From contig LATX02000210.1 of the NCBI GenBank assembly GCA_001466705.2, positions 1 through 64,000 of the forward strand: a DNA stretch of 64,000 nucleotides, read 5' to 3'. Made by a program: the position numbers and the translations under genes. Below are positions 37,001 through 47,162 of the stretch, in pieces. Under the pieces are notes generated by a model, which worked only from the letters and a program-made list of their open reading frames with translations, searched no databases and was not told the origin of the DNA. The stretch is from Moniliophthora roreri (Eukaryota > Basidiomycota > Agaricomycetes > Agaricales > Marasmiaceae). Each line of letters opens with the position of its first letter. The stretch's first letter is position 1.

Positions 37001-37589
37001 GAAGATAAGAGGGAATTAAATCATCTATCTCCCTCTTGATCTCTTGTTGTTGATGTGCCAACTCTTGGGAGGCCGTGATCTTTGTGCTGATCAGGACTTC
37101 TTCGGGGGTATCGAGTACACCCATGAACTTCTTAATCTGCAATTTCCACCTTGGTAGAAACTTTATTTCTCTAGTTTCCCAATCAATTTGAGGGTTATGA
37201 TAGTGAAGCCAGGGGAGTCCTAGAATCGTGTCTTTGTCTCCAATTCCTGATATCATGAAGTTTTCCCTGAACTCTTTATCTGCTATCTTGAACTCGAGTT
37301 CTACTACATGAGAGATCCATGCTGTTTTGTTCGGCGTCCCATCGACATTGAATACTTTGATCTTCTCCAGGAGCTGGATCCACCTTTTCCCTAGTTCCCT
37401 TGCTAAAGCTGTACTAATAAACTGTCCTCCTGCTCCTGAATCTAATAGAGCCTGTGTTTCGATGATTTGAGTTCCCACTTTGTACTGGAGAGGAATGTGC
37501 ATAGAATTTTGATCCATTTTAGCTAGTACAAAGTGTGAAATAGTTAGGGGCAGTGAAGACATTGTCCTCTTCCGCCACTTCAAAAACCC
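34083..37589 (-). pseudogene. pol: Element 2 pol (protease, RT, RNase H, integrase, chromodomain)
   Basis: Entered by a -1 shift at 37583-37589. Protease active site LLDSGAGGQFI; RT with FFGLSNSPAMFQAFMNN and active site YMDN (36432-36443) in place of YMDD; RNase H with IEADASKWAMGAVL; integrase zinc finger around GHPGQWNT and CVPCQQSK; catalytic core with MDLIMDLPESDGMDSILV and SDQDPRFTAEVFQ; chromodomain-like IEGFEEYKVEAIIRHRPKK and SHNQWIETEGMANCLDLY. Stops are few and mostly TGA where Arg is expected, for example FPPS-stop-AYDHA, KIYD-stop-ELLAI and GLLD-stop-IISD. It is better preserved than element 1. Confidence 0.9.
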
Positions 37590-38944
37590 TCCTGTTCCAT
37601 GAGGTCGATCAGCAGGTTCTTTTCTTCTTCCATTTGGTCATTAACCAAGGCCCTAATCTTGGCGAACCTTTCTTCCTTTGAGAGCTTCTTTGGTTCTTCC
37701 TTCTTCTTCTCTTCCTTTTTTACAATGTCTGGACAGTCTCTCACTCGATGTCCTCCTCTCCCACACTGAAAGCATAAGCCCTTTGCCATGTATTCTTTTC
37801 AGTCTATCTCCGAGATCTGTTTGATAGCGACTTCTTCCTTCTTTCAGAAGCTCTGTTGTGGTTTCCTTCCGTTATCTTTGTCCTATGTCTTTCCATACTC
37901 CTGGGCTTGTTTGTAACTCTCGTCAAAGAGAATCACAGCATTTATCCAATCTTTGATATTGGTAGGAGTCCCCTCAGGTCATGTCATAATCTTCAAGACC
38001 AGACTTTTGGGTAGTCCTCGTTTAAATGCTACAATCTGCGCAGCGTCGTTGTATCCCATCTGTTTGGCTAAGTACAAGAACTGATACATATATTCATCAG
38101 CTCTTTTCTTTATTTTCAAATCTTGTAGTTTCAGCTGAGCTTCTAGGGCTGTGTCAAGGGGTTCAAATGATGTTTTGAAGTCTTCAACAAAATCTCCCCA
38201 CAAGACCTTTTCTGCATCTGCGTTGAACACAAGTAAAAGATCTGTCTTCTCATTCTTCCAGAATTCTCCTGGCCTGTCAGTCATGTAGGAGAGAAGCAAG
38301 AGTTTCTTTGTTCAATCCATGGTGAATGTTTTGGGGTTGAGGGTGATGTATAGCAATACTTCTCGTAGAAACTTCTTCACATCTTTTCTGTGCCTGGTGA
38401 AGGCTCTCAGCAATGCAGCTTTTACTTCCTTTTCCACTGCTACTACCTGTACAGGTACCATAGCACCAATTGCTGCTTCTTTGGCTACTGGGACATCCTT
38501 GGGCCTGCTTCCCAAAGGTTTCTTATCTTCCACCATTTCTTCAAGCTGAGGCTGTTTTGTTGATCGGGGGCTGGTCTTTAGTGTGTGTAGGAGACATTGA
38601 AAGGGGTCTAATTCCTCTGCTGGGATCAAAGAGGTATTCAATGTATCTGATTTGGGCTTCTTTGGTGTAGTAGGCAACATTTCTTCTTCGGATCTGATCT
38701 CCTCTGATCCAATCGTGATGGATAATGGGGTCAAGATTCTCTTTGTTTTGGGGTGCTCTCTTAGTGTCTCTGCTGGTGGCTGATTCATTGGCAATGGCAA
38801 CGGCAAGGCGACTAATAGTTCTCTGCAGGACACTCTGGTCAGTGGTAGGATAACTTGTCCACCAGGATTCGATATGGATTGGGTCAGTAATCCATGCCGG
38901 CGCTCTTCCGCTTCTGTGATGTCTTTCTCTATCTGGGGTTCCAT
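37580..38944 (-). pseudogene. gag: Element 2 gag
   Basis: Begins with ATG at 38944 (MEPQIEKDITEAEERRHG). The capsid-like part has TDRPGEFWKNEKTDLLLVF and AAQIVAFKRGLPKSLVL, and the zinc knuckle CFQCGRGGHRVRDC (C-x2-C-x4-H-x4-C) near 37730-37775. A Lys/Glu-rich tail ends MEQEGF-stop at 37580. At least five in-frame stops are present (for example FTMD-stop-TKKL and KIMT-stop-PEGT), mostly TGA, consistent with CGA to TGA changes. Confidence 0.88.
37583..37589 (-). promoter_or_regulatory. -1 frameshift heptamer GGGTTTT, element 2
   Basis: On the minus strand the gag frame reads GAG GGT TTT TGA; GGGTTTT lies immediately before the stop at 37580-37582. Slipping one base back enters pol at TTG AAG TGG. 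The same arrangement is found in element 1. Confidence 0.78.
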
Positions 38945-39004
38945 CTGTGGTGGTATCTTGTTCTCCTAGGTGATGCCTGAACCTGGATAGGTCGGCAATC
39001 GAAG

Positions 39005-39016
39005 AGCTTGACCTTG
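39005..39016 (-). promoter_or_regulatory. Element 2 primer-binding site, self-priming type
   Basis: Minus strand: 2-nt spacer CA, then AGGTCAAGCT (39014-39005), complementary to AGCTTGACCT inside the 5' LTR (39180-39171), which lies about 28 nt after a TATTTAA box (39214-39208). Confidence 0.75.
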
Positions 39017-39454
39017 TGTTATGTTACTTGCACAGCAATGTCAACTAACTACTTAAAAAGAGTAGAACCCTTTGAAAGCAGCTTCAAGTTCAAGTTAGAG
39101 TTCATTCAACAGGTGTTGAAGTTCAGAGTTCCTTTGTTCAATTGGCTATGACACAAGTATAAAATTAACCAGGTCAAGCTAAGGACTTGGAGTCGTTGCT
39201 TGAGTGCTTAAATATGTTACAACTGATCTTGTAAACTATGTTACACGAATGTCTGATAGTTACAATGTACAGTAATAAATACCCGATGCTGTCGGGATAT
39301 GAGTCACAATTTGGATAGGAAAAAGGAGGTGTTGGGAATGTGTAATGAGTCCGATGGAAGGAGAAGCATAGAAGATATAGAAAAAGGGTGCTAGGAAGGT
39401 GTATATGTCTGATCAAAAGAGAAGCATAAGTAACAGGATGAAGAAAACGTAACA
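39017..39454 (-). repeat. Element 2 5' LTR
   Basis: 438 bp. Contains TATTTAA (minus strand, 39214-39208) and the presumed transcript start at 39180. Followed on the right by the target duplication CCTAC (39455-39459). Confidence 0.93.
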
Positions 39455-40289
39455 CCTACCAACTCCTCCACCTGTTCAACTCCCAACAATATAACCAGCA
39501 GATCCAGAACACTGCTAATCCCAATAACTGACTGGAACCAGCAGTCAAAGGCCTCTTTTTCCTTCAGGCCCAATGTGACTTACTCAAAAAGATCGCTTAG
39601 AGTTGCAACCTGGAAATCGCACATCAGGTTTTATTTGCATGCAACTATAGGCTCAGCTTAGAGGGGCCTGTGACAGTACCATCCACTTTCCCTTATCACC
39701 CTCACTTGTCTATGCCTCCACCCACAGATCCCTGAGCTCCTTCTGAGTATCCTGACCCAAATACATTCAGTCTTCTTGACAGACTCAGATGACAAACTGA
39801 TGGAAATAGATACCTCTGATCTTCCCTCCAGGAACAACTCTCCTCTCCCCCTGGTCAGGCCCTAAACCCTCTCCTGACTATGCCCTCCTTTATCCTGAAC
39901 CCTCTCCTGATCCTGACATTAAGCTGAAAACCAAGCACACCCTCCAACATGTCCCTCCCTTCAACACCCTCATTGTCAACTCTAGTAGTATGGTTCAAAC
40001 TGCAGGTAGAGGAAGGTGTGGTGGCAGGGGAAGGCAGGAAGGACGAAGAGAACCAGCCTCTGCAATCCCAACCCCTATCCAGACTCAGACCACCAAACAA
40101 AGCCCAACTGAGAGACAGATCATTGCTGCCAACACCAACACAGACGCTGATGGAACGCATATCTGCCTTATGTGTGAATTGGACCACCATCTCCTCCGAC
40201 ACTGCCATCTGTCCTTACTAAATGATGCCTTGTTCAGAAGCCTATTAGGCCCCCATTCTGAGGCCTGTGTACAGGCCCTTTTCCACTAG
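39455..40289 (+). pseudogene. Element 1 third ORF, 3' part
   Basis: After the second CCTAC (39455-39459) the interrupted frame resumes with QLLHLFNSQQYNQQI, paralleling QLLHLFNSEQYDDQI of element 2. Several stops and at least one frame change follow. The distal part codes for a Gly/Arg-rich patch (GRGRCGGRGRQEGRREP) and a zinc-knuckle-like CLMCELDHHLLRHC (C-x2-C-x4-H-x4-C) near 40160-40205. The function is unknown; the make-up suggests nucleic acid binding. Confidence 0.72.
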
Positions 40290-40452
40290 AGGGGTCTCAG
40301 GTTTTTACAGGTGGATTTCCAGTAGTAGTAACACCACTTGTAAGATGTTCTACAGCCAGTAGGTGGCAGTGACATATGTTTTCCCATCAAATTCCACATG
40401 TGTAAATGTTCCTGAGTGACAATGTAACCGTAACCTCCATAACAAATAATGG

Positions 40453-40623
40453 CATATGTTCTGGACTGTCTAGAGCTTCTGTCCCACCATTCCAAACATT
40501 ATGTCACTTATGTCAGAACCTCTGCTGTCATTCCATATGTTGTCCCTCCCACTCCCTATGTTATCTGCATGTTTTCCTCCACATAAAATAGCAGAAAAAT
40601 CATGGAAAAATAGCAGATATGAA
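40453..40623 (+). repeat. KDZ element left terminal inverted repeat
   Basis: Begins CATATGTTCTGGACTG and contains CTCCACATAAAATAGCAG; inverted copy at 63833-64000. It may extend further left than the window lets me test. Confidence 0.85.
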
Positions 40624-40713
40624 TAGAAGTACATAGCCTGAGGAAAGATACTATACAGAGCCCCAGTCACAGAAGAAAAGCAAGATAGCATGAGCGTATG
40701 GTATACAATGCAG

Positions 40714-41688
40714 TCAGTCAAGCAGTGCCTGTCCCAGCACAGGTTCAAGTGCCTCCTCTGCCTCTGCCACCTCCTCACTCTTGCTCTCACCTACCTCCTC
40801 ATCCCTTGCCAGACTAGTGCCATTCAAACCATTTGAAACATTGTTGTGTGCTGAATTCAGAAGAGTCTGCTGCTGTTGCACAGGCATTAAACTCTCCCAA
40901 TTGACACAAGCATTGTTCAAGATGTTAATGTCATGGTCGTAATGCAGCTGAGACCGTACCCCAATGCCTGGGACAAAATGGACCTTATTCTCAGGACTGA
41001 AACCAGAAAGGAGAAAGATTTGGTGCAATCACATGAGATGAAGGTTGTTGAACCTTCCATGAATTTGACAGTAGAGACAGATTTGATGAGTGAGTAGGGG
41101 ATTATTCTCACCAACTTGGGCTTTGCATAACCTGAGGTATGTGTCTTCCTCCTTGATGTAGGTCATAAGCCTCTTGATTTCAACATGTAAGTGCTGAATT
41201 TCTTTCTCTGCATGATACATCTTGAACACTTTCAACATAACCTCCCAGTATGCAGGTTTTGTCCATGGCTTGCTGTGCATGTCATCACTGGTATGCTTGA
41301 GTATATCAAACTCAGAAAGGAAAGTGTATTCCATGACATCTTTCCACTGCAGTTGTTCTCAACTGGAAGCTTTAGCCATGTTGTTCAAGGCTTTAAGAGC
41401 CACTTCAATATTGATGACCTGCTGGTAAGAGCTTTGCTGAGATGAGCCCACATCTTGTAACCTGTCAGAAGACATTAGTGTGAGTACCACAATGGCACAA
41501 GGAAAGACTTACTTACAATTCCCAGAACTATCAATCTTGCCATCTCAAAAATCCTTGTGACCACTAGACCCTCTAGCTTGCAGAGCATCTGTACCTACTT
41601 GTCATCCCTGACTATCTCCTCCACTTCTAACCACTTTGGACAATCCGGAGTCCATCTTTTGCCCTTTCCAATCTCTAGCTTTGTCTCA
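40714..41688 (-). pseudogene. KDZ transposase, C-terminal part
   Basis: Minus-strand segments in order: LEIGKGKRWTPDCPKWLE, CKLEGLVVTRIFEMARL, a GT-AG intron, GYKMWAHLSKALTSRS, MEYTFLSEFDILKH, PWTKPAYWEVMLKVFKMYHA, EIKRLMTYIKEEDTYLR, and a final HQIFLLSGFSPENK with an acidic end at about 40714. These are the conserved order of the KDZ transposase C-terminus (EGLVV, GYK, EF, RLxTYI). In-frame TAG and TGA codons and the miniature element at 41689 show it is broken. Confidence 0.82.
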
Positions 41689-42380
41689 CACTACATACAA
41701 GGTGTTCTTTTAATATGGTTTTCAAATTGAGAAAAACACTTAATCTTCTTGCAAAGCAATTTTTTAAAAAACCATATATAGATCCTAAATTTTGATTGTG
41801 TCCTCTCAACAAGAATATGTCTAGAGAATGCTAAATTTTCAACAGCAAAAGATATAGAATTTTCAAATTCTGAGAATTAATAGATAATACAACATATTAG
41901 AATAATTTCCATGCTGAGAATATATTAAATTTTCTCTGTTTGAAAATGCTCAGAAAATGCTGATAAGATAAGATAAAAATTCCAAATTTTCTATTGTGGG
42001 AAAGGCAGAGAAAACACTAGGAAAATAGTAGGAAAATAATGTGGAAACACTATATTTTAAAGACATTTTCAAATAGTTTTCACATAGTTTTCCTTTTGTA
42101 TTTAATATGTTTTCTTTGATATAAAATTCAAAATCTGATATTTATTTTCTGAATGTTTTCTCACTATTTTATAAGGTAAAAAATCTAGTATATTTGTAAT
42201 TAGAAAACTAAAGGATGATTTTATGATTTCATTGTGATAAAATTATCAAAAAACACAGACTCTTAAGGAAATTAAAATACAGAGTATGCCTGCTGTTTTC
42301 AATGTGCAATGATAACTTGAAACCAATAGAATTTTCTGAATGTTGTCTGAAAGTGAATATATAGCATGAAAAGAACACCT
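41689..42380 (+). mobile_element. Miniature CACTA element, copy A (right end lost)
   Basis: Starts CACTACATACAAGGTGTTC and is homologous along its length to copies B and C. It stops at AAAAGAACACCT, lacking the last about 11 bp (TACATAGTG end). AT-rich, no coding capacity. Inserted in the KDZ transposase coding region just before the RWTPDCP segment. Confidence 0.82.
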
Positions 42381-42520
42381 TCTCAGAAGCTTCCACTTGA
42401 GCTTAGCCAAATTGAACACTGCCTTCTCCACTGCCAGAGTATTTGATTTGTCCCTTTTCACTACTGATGCATCAATGACATCATCAGCTGATAATTTGTC
42501 TAAGATAAGACTAGTGGAAA
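42381..42520 (-). pseudogene. Possible KDZ transposase segment upstream of copy A
   Basis: Minus-strand frame with SNTLAVEKAVFNLAKLKWKLL, which joins across miniature copy A to the RWTPDCP segment. The amphipathic helical make-up fits the region before RWTP in KDZ transposases. The link is by position only, so confidence is low. Confidence 0.35.
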
Positions 42521-43810
42521 ACTACCCAAAAGATAACCTCTAAAAGTCTAACTCAGGTTGTTGTGCAAGTGTGGATCGATGTGATCAGAGTTGCTGCACT
42601 TAGAATGCCAACAAAACCCTTAGCTAGGTGGATTCTCTCTTATTGAAGCAATCTACTTCAAAGTGTTCACCTCCAGAGGAGTATATATGGGTTTTAAAAG
42701 AGTTTATATCCAAACACACAAACACACACACAAGAACACAGTGCACAAAGCACAAAACACAAGAGCTACAGTCCCACCAAAAGACTTGGTAGCTGATATA
42801 GTCTGACCCTATGGAGTTCAAGACTTCTTTAAGACAACTACAGTACACAGCATACTGGAAAAGGTCCTAGACTAGTTTCTACAAAGAGCTTAATCACAGG
42901 CTCAATTCCTTTGTTAAGACTCTAAGTGTGTCACAATCTGATACTCAACACAGGCCACACTCCAAAAGCCACCAGAACTTTTGGTGTAAAGTTGTCTCTT
43001 AGAAAAGTGCCAAGTGCACTAAAGATGTTATTCTTTGTCTCTTATGACACAAGTTCGTTATCAGATTTCTATCTCTCTGGAGTCACTCAGGACCAATCTC
43101 CAGGGCCTGAAGTGAGGAAGCAAAACTGGAATGGCACATGCAATTATACACCAAACAAACTTGTCATGTATTCACAATCAGAGGGGGCAGAGTTACTTGA
43201 GTATATATGAATATCTGGCTGTCCTTATATACAGTCCATGGAATATATCTACAGGAAAATATAAATAATGTCCAATAATTCAGGAAATAATAAAAGAGTG
43301 ACTGAGATACTAAAAGAGGGAATATTCAGATGTCACAGTCTGGCCATTAGGGTATCCAATCATATCCACACAGGTATCCACTTTCCAGGTGTTCTGGACT
43401 CTTAGATATTTGATTTTTCTCTTTTCTAGGTGGGTCCAGATGGACAGATAAGTCTATCCATTCCACATTCTCTTTTCCAGCATCTGCACAGCTGCCAATA
43501 TCCAGGTTTCAAAGCTTCTGAGGCTGGAACATACTGTTCCTGTTCCTGTCTCCTTTGATAATTTGTTCTTGATCTTATCTAGGACTTTGCATTCCTTAGA
43601 TATTAATATGTCTCGTTGTATCTGTAGTCATGTAGCTACACTTGTTCTGAGGTTGTGTTGCCTCTTGTTAAGTAATTTCATCTATTTGCACCACATTAGA
43701 ACTCTTTATTAAGAGATCATCAGCTTTGATTCTGATCTGCATATTGAATTCCAATGTCTGATCATTCTGATTGTTCCTTTCCAAGTCGTCTCTCTGTTCT
43801 GATGTCTTCT
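42521..43810. other. CpG-poor insertion, possibly LTR debris; no gene seen
   Basis: No coding frame. On the minus strand a TGTGACA start near 43338, a TATATAAGGACA box near 43230 and a TG-rich patch near 42710-42740 recall an LTR with leader, but no second LTR or protein was found in the window. Confidence 0.3.
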
Positions 43811-44557
43811 CACTATGTATGAGGTGTTCTTTTTATGCTATTAATACAAAGGAAATACACCCAGAATACTGCTATATATTTGCTTCCAGACAACACTCAG
43901 AAAATTCTATTAGTTTCAAGTTGTCATCACATATTGAAAACAGCAAGCATACTCTGGATTTTAATTTCCAGAAGAGTCTGTGTTTTTTTATTATTTTATG
44001 ATAATGAAATTATAGAATCATCCTTTAATTTTCTAATTACAAATATACTAAATTTTCTGCCTTATAAAATAGTGAGAAAACATTTGGAAAATAAATATAA
44101 GATTTTGAATTTTATATCAAAGGAAACATGTTAAATACAAAAGGAAAACTATATGAAAACTATCTAAAAACTGCTTTAAAATACAGTGTTTTCACATGAT
44201 TTTCCTACTGTTTTCCTAGTGTTTTCCTAGTGTTTTCTCTGACTTTCCCACAATAGAAAATGTGGAATTTTTATCTTATCTTATCAGCATTTTCTGAGCA
44301 TTTTCAACCAGAGAAAATTTAATGTTTTCTCAGTATAAAGATTATTCCAATATATTGTATTATCTATTAATTCTCAGAATTTGAAAATTCCATATCTTTT
44401 GCTGCTGAAAATTTAGTATTCTCCAGGCATATTCTTGCTGAGAGGACACAATTGAAATTTAGAATTTATATATAGTTTTATAAAAATTCTCTTTGCAAGA
44501 AGATTAAGTGTTTTCTCAATCAGAAAACCATGTTAAAAGAACACCTTGTACATAGTG
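43811..44557 (-). mobile_element. Miniature CACTA element, copy B (complete)
   Basis: 747 bp from CACTATGTATGAGGTG to CACCTTGTACATAGTG, flanked by TCT on both sides (43808-43810 and 44558-44560). CACTA...TAGTG ends with a 3-bp duplication are the hallmarks of the CACTA (EnSpm) superfamily. It runs opposite to copies A and C. No coding capacity. Confidence 0.9.
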
Positions 44558-44897
44558 TCTCTAAGTACCTCTGTACTGTATGACTGCACATTGCACTTTG
44601 CAGATGTCATAGAAAAGTGAATAAATTGAAAAATCCCATTGATAGCACTTTGAGAGAGCTCAGTTAACTAGCCAACATGTTTGTATAGTCATAGTTAGGT
44701 TCTCTACAGGTTTCAGGAGTGATCTGCTTCAGATCTAATACATAGATAAGTCAGAATGTACAGCTTAGACACCTCTGTATAGTGTATCATATAGCTCTTT
44801 GTACTTTCCAACACACTGTAGCTCCTCTAAGGCAATGACTAGCAGACTGGGCTCACTCTAGTCCTTATTACCCATTATCTTGTGTCATATTAAAGTG
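44558..44897. other. Unassigned CpG-poor segment inside the KDZ element
   Basis: About 340 bp between miniature copy B and the start of the duplicated block. It may contain KDZ transposase intron or exon remnants, but no conserved word was recognised. Confidence 0.3.
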
Positions 44898-47161
44898 TTC
44901 TGATTCAAAAGTAATGTAAAATGAATAAAATTGGTTCTTTTCTAGGTTTGCCATATTACCAAGTAGTCTGTTCCAGTATACACCCTGCAAGCAGCTGCCA
45001 GACTTGTTCTGATAGAGGACCAATGAGCTGACAAGCAATCAATGAGGTACACTAAAGCACTTACTGGCAATCCACAAGGGCCTTGAGTTTTGACAGATAC
45101 TCTCTCTCTGCCATCATTGGCTGTGAGAGATCCTTCTGCTCCTCCAGAAAACACTGCTCATTCTTCAGCCATTGAGAGCAAATTTCAATGTTGGTGATAC
45201 CCAATGCTTGTAGGGCTTCCATCATCTTGCCCAGACCCACAAGAGTGTTCAATGCCAACTGATAATTAGTGTAGATGAACTTGGAGAGGTTGGCATAGGT
45301 CTCATACTTGTCTGTATGAGCAGCATAGTGAACAATAGCCTGACAGTGGTGAAACATGCTCATATATTGCATAACCCCACCCAACATGTTCAACTTTGAG
45401 AAATACCACTCATATTGCTTGAGATTCTCCATGCCAGCACCAATAACATAGATGAGAAGAAATGTGAGCTGACAGAGATGCTGATGAGCATGTCCATGTA
45501 GAATACTGATCAACATCAGAAGTTTCTGACATTCAGTGAGAGAAAACATCAGGCTCTTGACAACAGTTCTTTCCACCTTGCAGCCAAGGTCATATCCAAA
45601 ACTGAACTTGCCCTCAGGTGGCAGAAGCCCTCTCTGCATTTGATCCTGCTCCATTGCAGAGAGAAGGCAGTGGAGAAGAGAGAGAAAAAATATTTTAACC
45701 TAATAGAATATAAGCTCATTTTATGCCTGAAGAAAACACACAGACTCACTGTTTACTGCTCTGAACCATATCAGCTGCCTTCAGGAGAACACTGTGCTGG
45801 CACAGTACCACAAACCAACTCTAACAGTCAAAAACTGCCCAGAACTTCACAGTGTGGGCAGCTTTCATGTTCTTCCACTTGTTGTCACATGGGTTGTCCA
45901 AATTGCTAATGTCAGGCCTTGCCTTGCCATCTTTCCAGGTCCAGTGCTTCTTGCCCCATCTGTCCACCTCTGCTTGTGAAAGCATGTAGTCTTTGCCTCC
46001 ATCTCTAGGATCTGGCCACTCTTTCAAAGCCCCCAAAGCTATCTTCTTTTCTTCTGCATCTGTTTCTGGTGCACTGCAGGTTTCAACCCTCTTCATAGTG
46101 TCATTCCCATCTCCACATGTCAACATGTGGATCGGCAGTTTTGGCTCCCCTGGACCTCATACTGACATGGAGGACAGCAATTCAACATTCTCCAGTTGGG
46201 ATGCAACTGGCCAAGCACCTTGAGCATGAGCTTCTTCATCCTGCACTTCACCTCAAGATAAACATCATATGCTTGTGAGAATTGAACTGCTATGTAATTC
46301 TTGAAGTGGAATCCCTGAATGTCAGATATGGACTTGATAAAAGACTGGATACCAAGGTGAGGGCATCTCACAAACAGGAAGTGGTATAAATCAAGGAGTT
46401 TTGTGGAGATGACCGTCAGGTGTTGAAGTGGGGAGCAGAGAAAGAAGCCTTGGCATACATAGCTTGTGGATTTGTACTCTCTGTGATAGCAGTTCATAGA
46501 TACCAAGTCATAATCTGATTGACAACCAACATTAGATTCCAACCAAAGGAAAGGTAAGCTGAACACACTGACTGAAAACTTGAAGTTGCCAGACCCTATC
46601 CAGCCCTTCTTCACTAACCATCAGACTATACCCCTCCTTACTGGCAAGCCTGAAAGACCAGTCCATGTAGCCCAGAGCCATCTCATCATACTGTTCCTCC
46701 CAAGCATGTAAATCATACTTGATCTTGTTTTGTCTTGTTTGATAATCGATATAGTGTCTTAAGAATCAATTAGGATTGTACAGACATGAAATAAAAGAGG
46801 AACATACACTGTGCTGGCATCTTGGCATGCTTTTTGGAGCAAGTCAGCAATTTCCCTGTTGTACTCTTGCATGTCTCTGTTGTATTTCTCCTCCTCATTC
46901 ATTGTGTGGTCCTCATCATCTCCATTCTCATCTTCCCAATCATCCTGTGGACCATGTGCATTGACCCATGGATCCATCCCAAACCTCTCAACCACCTTCT
47001 TGTCAGGCCTCATGGTATGATGGTGACTCCCAGGCATATTGAGGACTTGAAAGGCCTTTGAGAGATCTTTCGTCTTCTGATCTTGCATCTGGCTGAAAGA
47101 GAGCATCTGCATTTGTGAACCCATCATGAGGCTTTGAGCCTCTCCATCACCCTGAAGCATG
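44898..47161. repeat. First copy of an identical 2264-bp block
   Basis: Matches 47163-49426 at a constant offset of 2265. All translated frames in the two blocks are identical and every stretch I compared was identical at base level. The two copies meet at the single N at 47162. Likely an unmerged contig overlap. Confidence 0.9.
44942..47160 (-). pseudogene. KDZ transposase, N-terminal and middle part (copy 1 of the duplicated block)
   Basis: Same content as 47207-49440: an acidic N-terminal segment, a KDZ N-domain with LGQLHPNWRMLNCCPPCQYE, DGNDTMKRVETC, NPCDNKWKNMKAAHTVKFW, and the core FSFGYDLGCKVERTVV, HGHAHQHLCQ and YSKLNM-like FSKLNMLGGVMQY with HTDKYETYANLSKF. Probably the same gene segment assembled twice. 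Confidence 0.82.
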
Positions 47162-47162
47162 N
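47162..47162. other. Ambiguous base (N) at a probable contig join
   Basis: The only N seen in the window. It lies exactly between the two identical 2264-bp blocks. Confidence 0.95.

Larger units (their letters stand above)
32203..39454 (-). mobile_element. Element 2: complete but inactive Ty3/gypsy chromovirus nested in element 1
   Basis: 7252 bp, minus strand. Two 438-bp LTRs (39017-39454 and 32203-32640) begin TGTTA and end TAACA, flanked by CCTAC on both sides (32198-32202, 39455-39459). It has a self-priming binding site, gag, a GGGTTTT frameshift site, pol with chromodomain, a third ORF and a polypurine tract. LTR differences number about 17, mostly at CpG. Internal stops in gag, pol and ORF3 show it cannot be autonomous now. 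Confidence 0.92.
26681..40452 (+). mobile_element. Element 1: degenerate Ty3/gypsy chromovirus, split by nested insertions
   Basis: Layout on the plus strand: 5' LTR 26681-27113, primer-binding site, gag, -1 frameshift site, pol with chromodomain, and a third ORF starting at 32050. The third ORF is cut at 32202 by element 2 and resumes at 39460. The 3' LTR is not found before the KDZ terminal repeat at about 40453, so the rest probably lies beyond the window or was lost. Many in-frame stops, mostly TGA or TAA at positions that are Arg or Gln codons in element 2, make it inactive. The exact boundary with the KDZ element between 40290 and 40452 is uncertain. Confidence 0.85.

Noticed and set aside
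45640..45979. Plus-strand frames opposite the KDZ transposase
   Set aside because: They overlap conserved minus-strand transposase words such as DNKWKNM and show no independent support.
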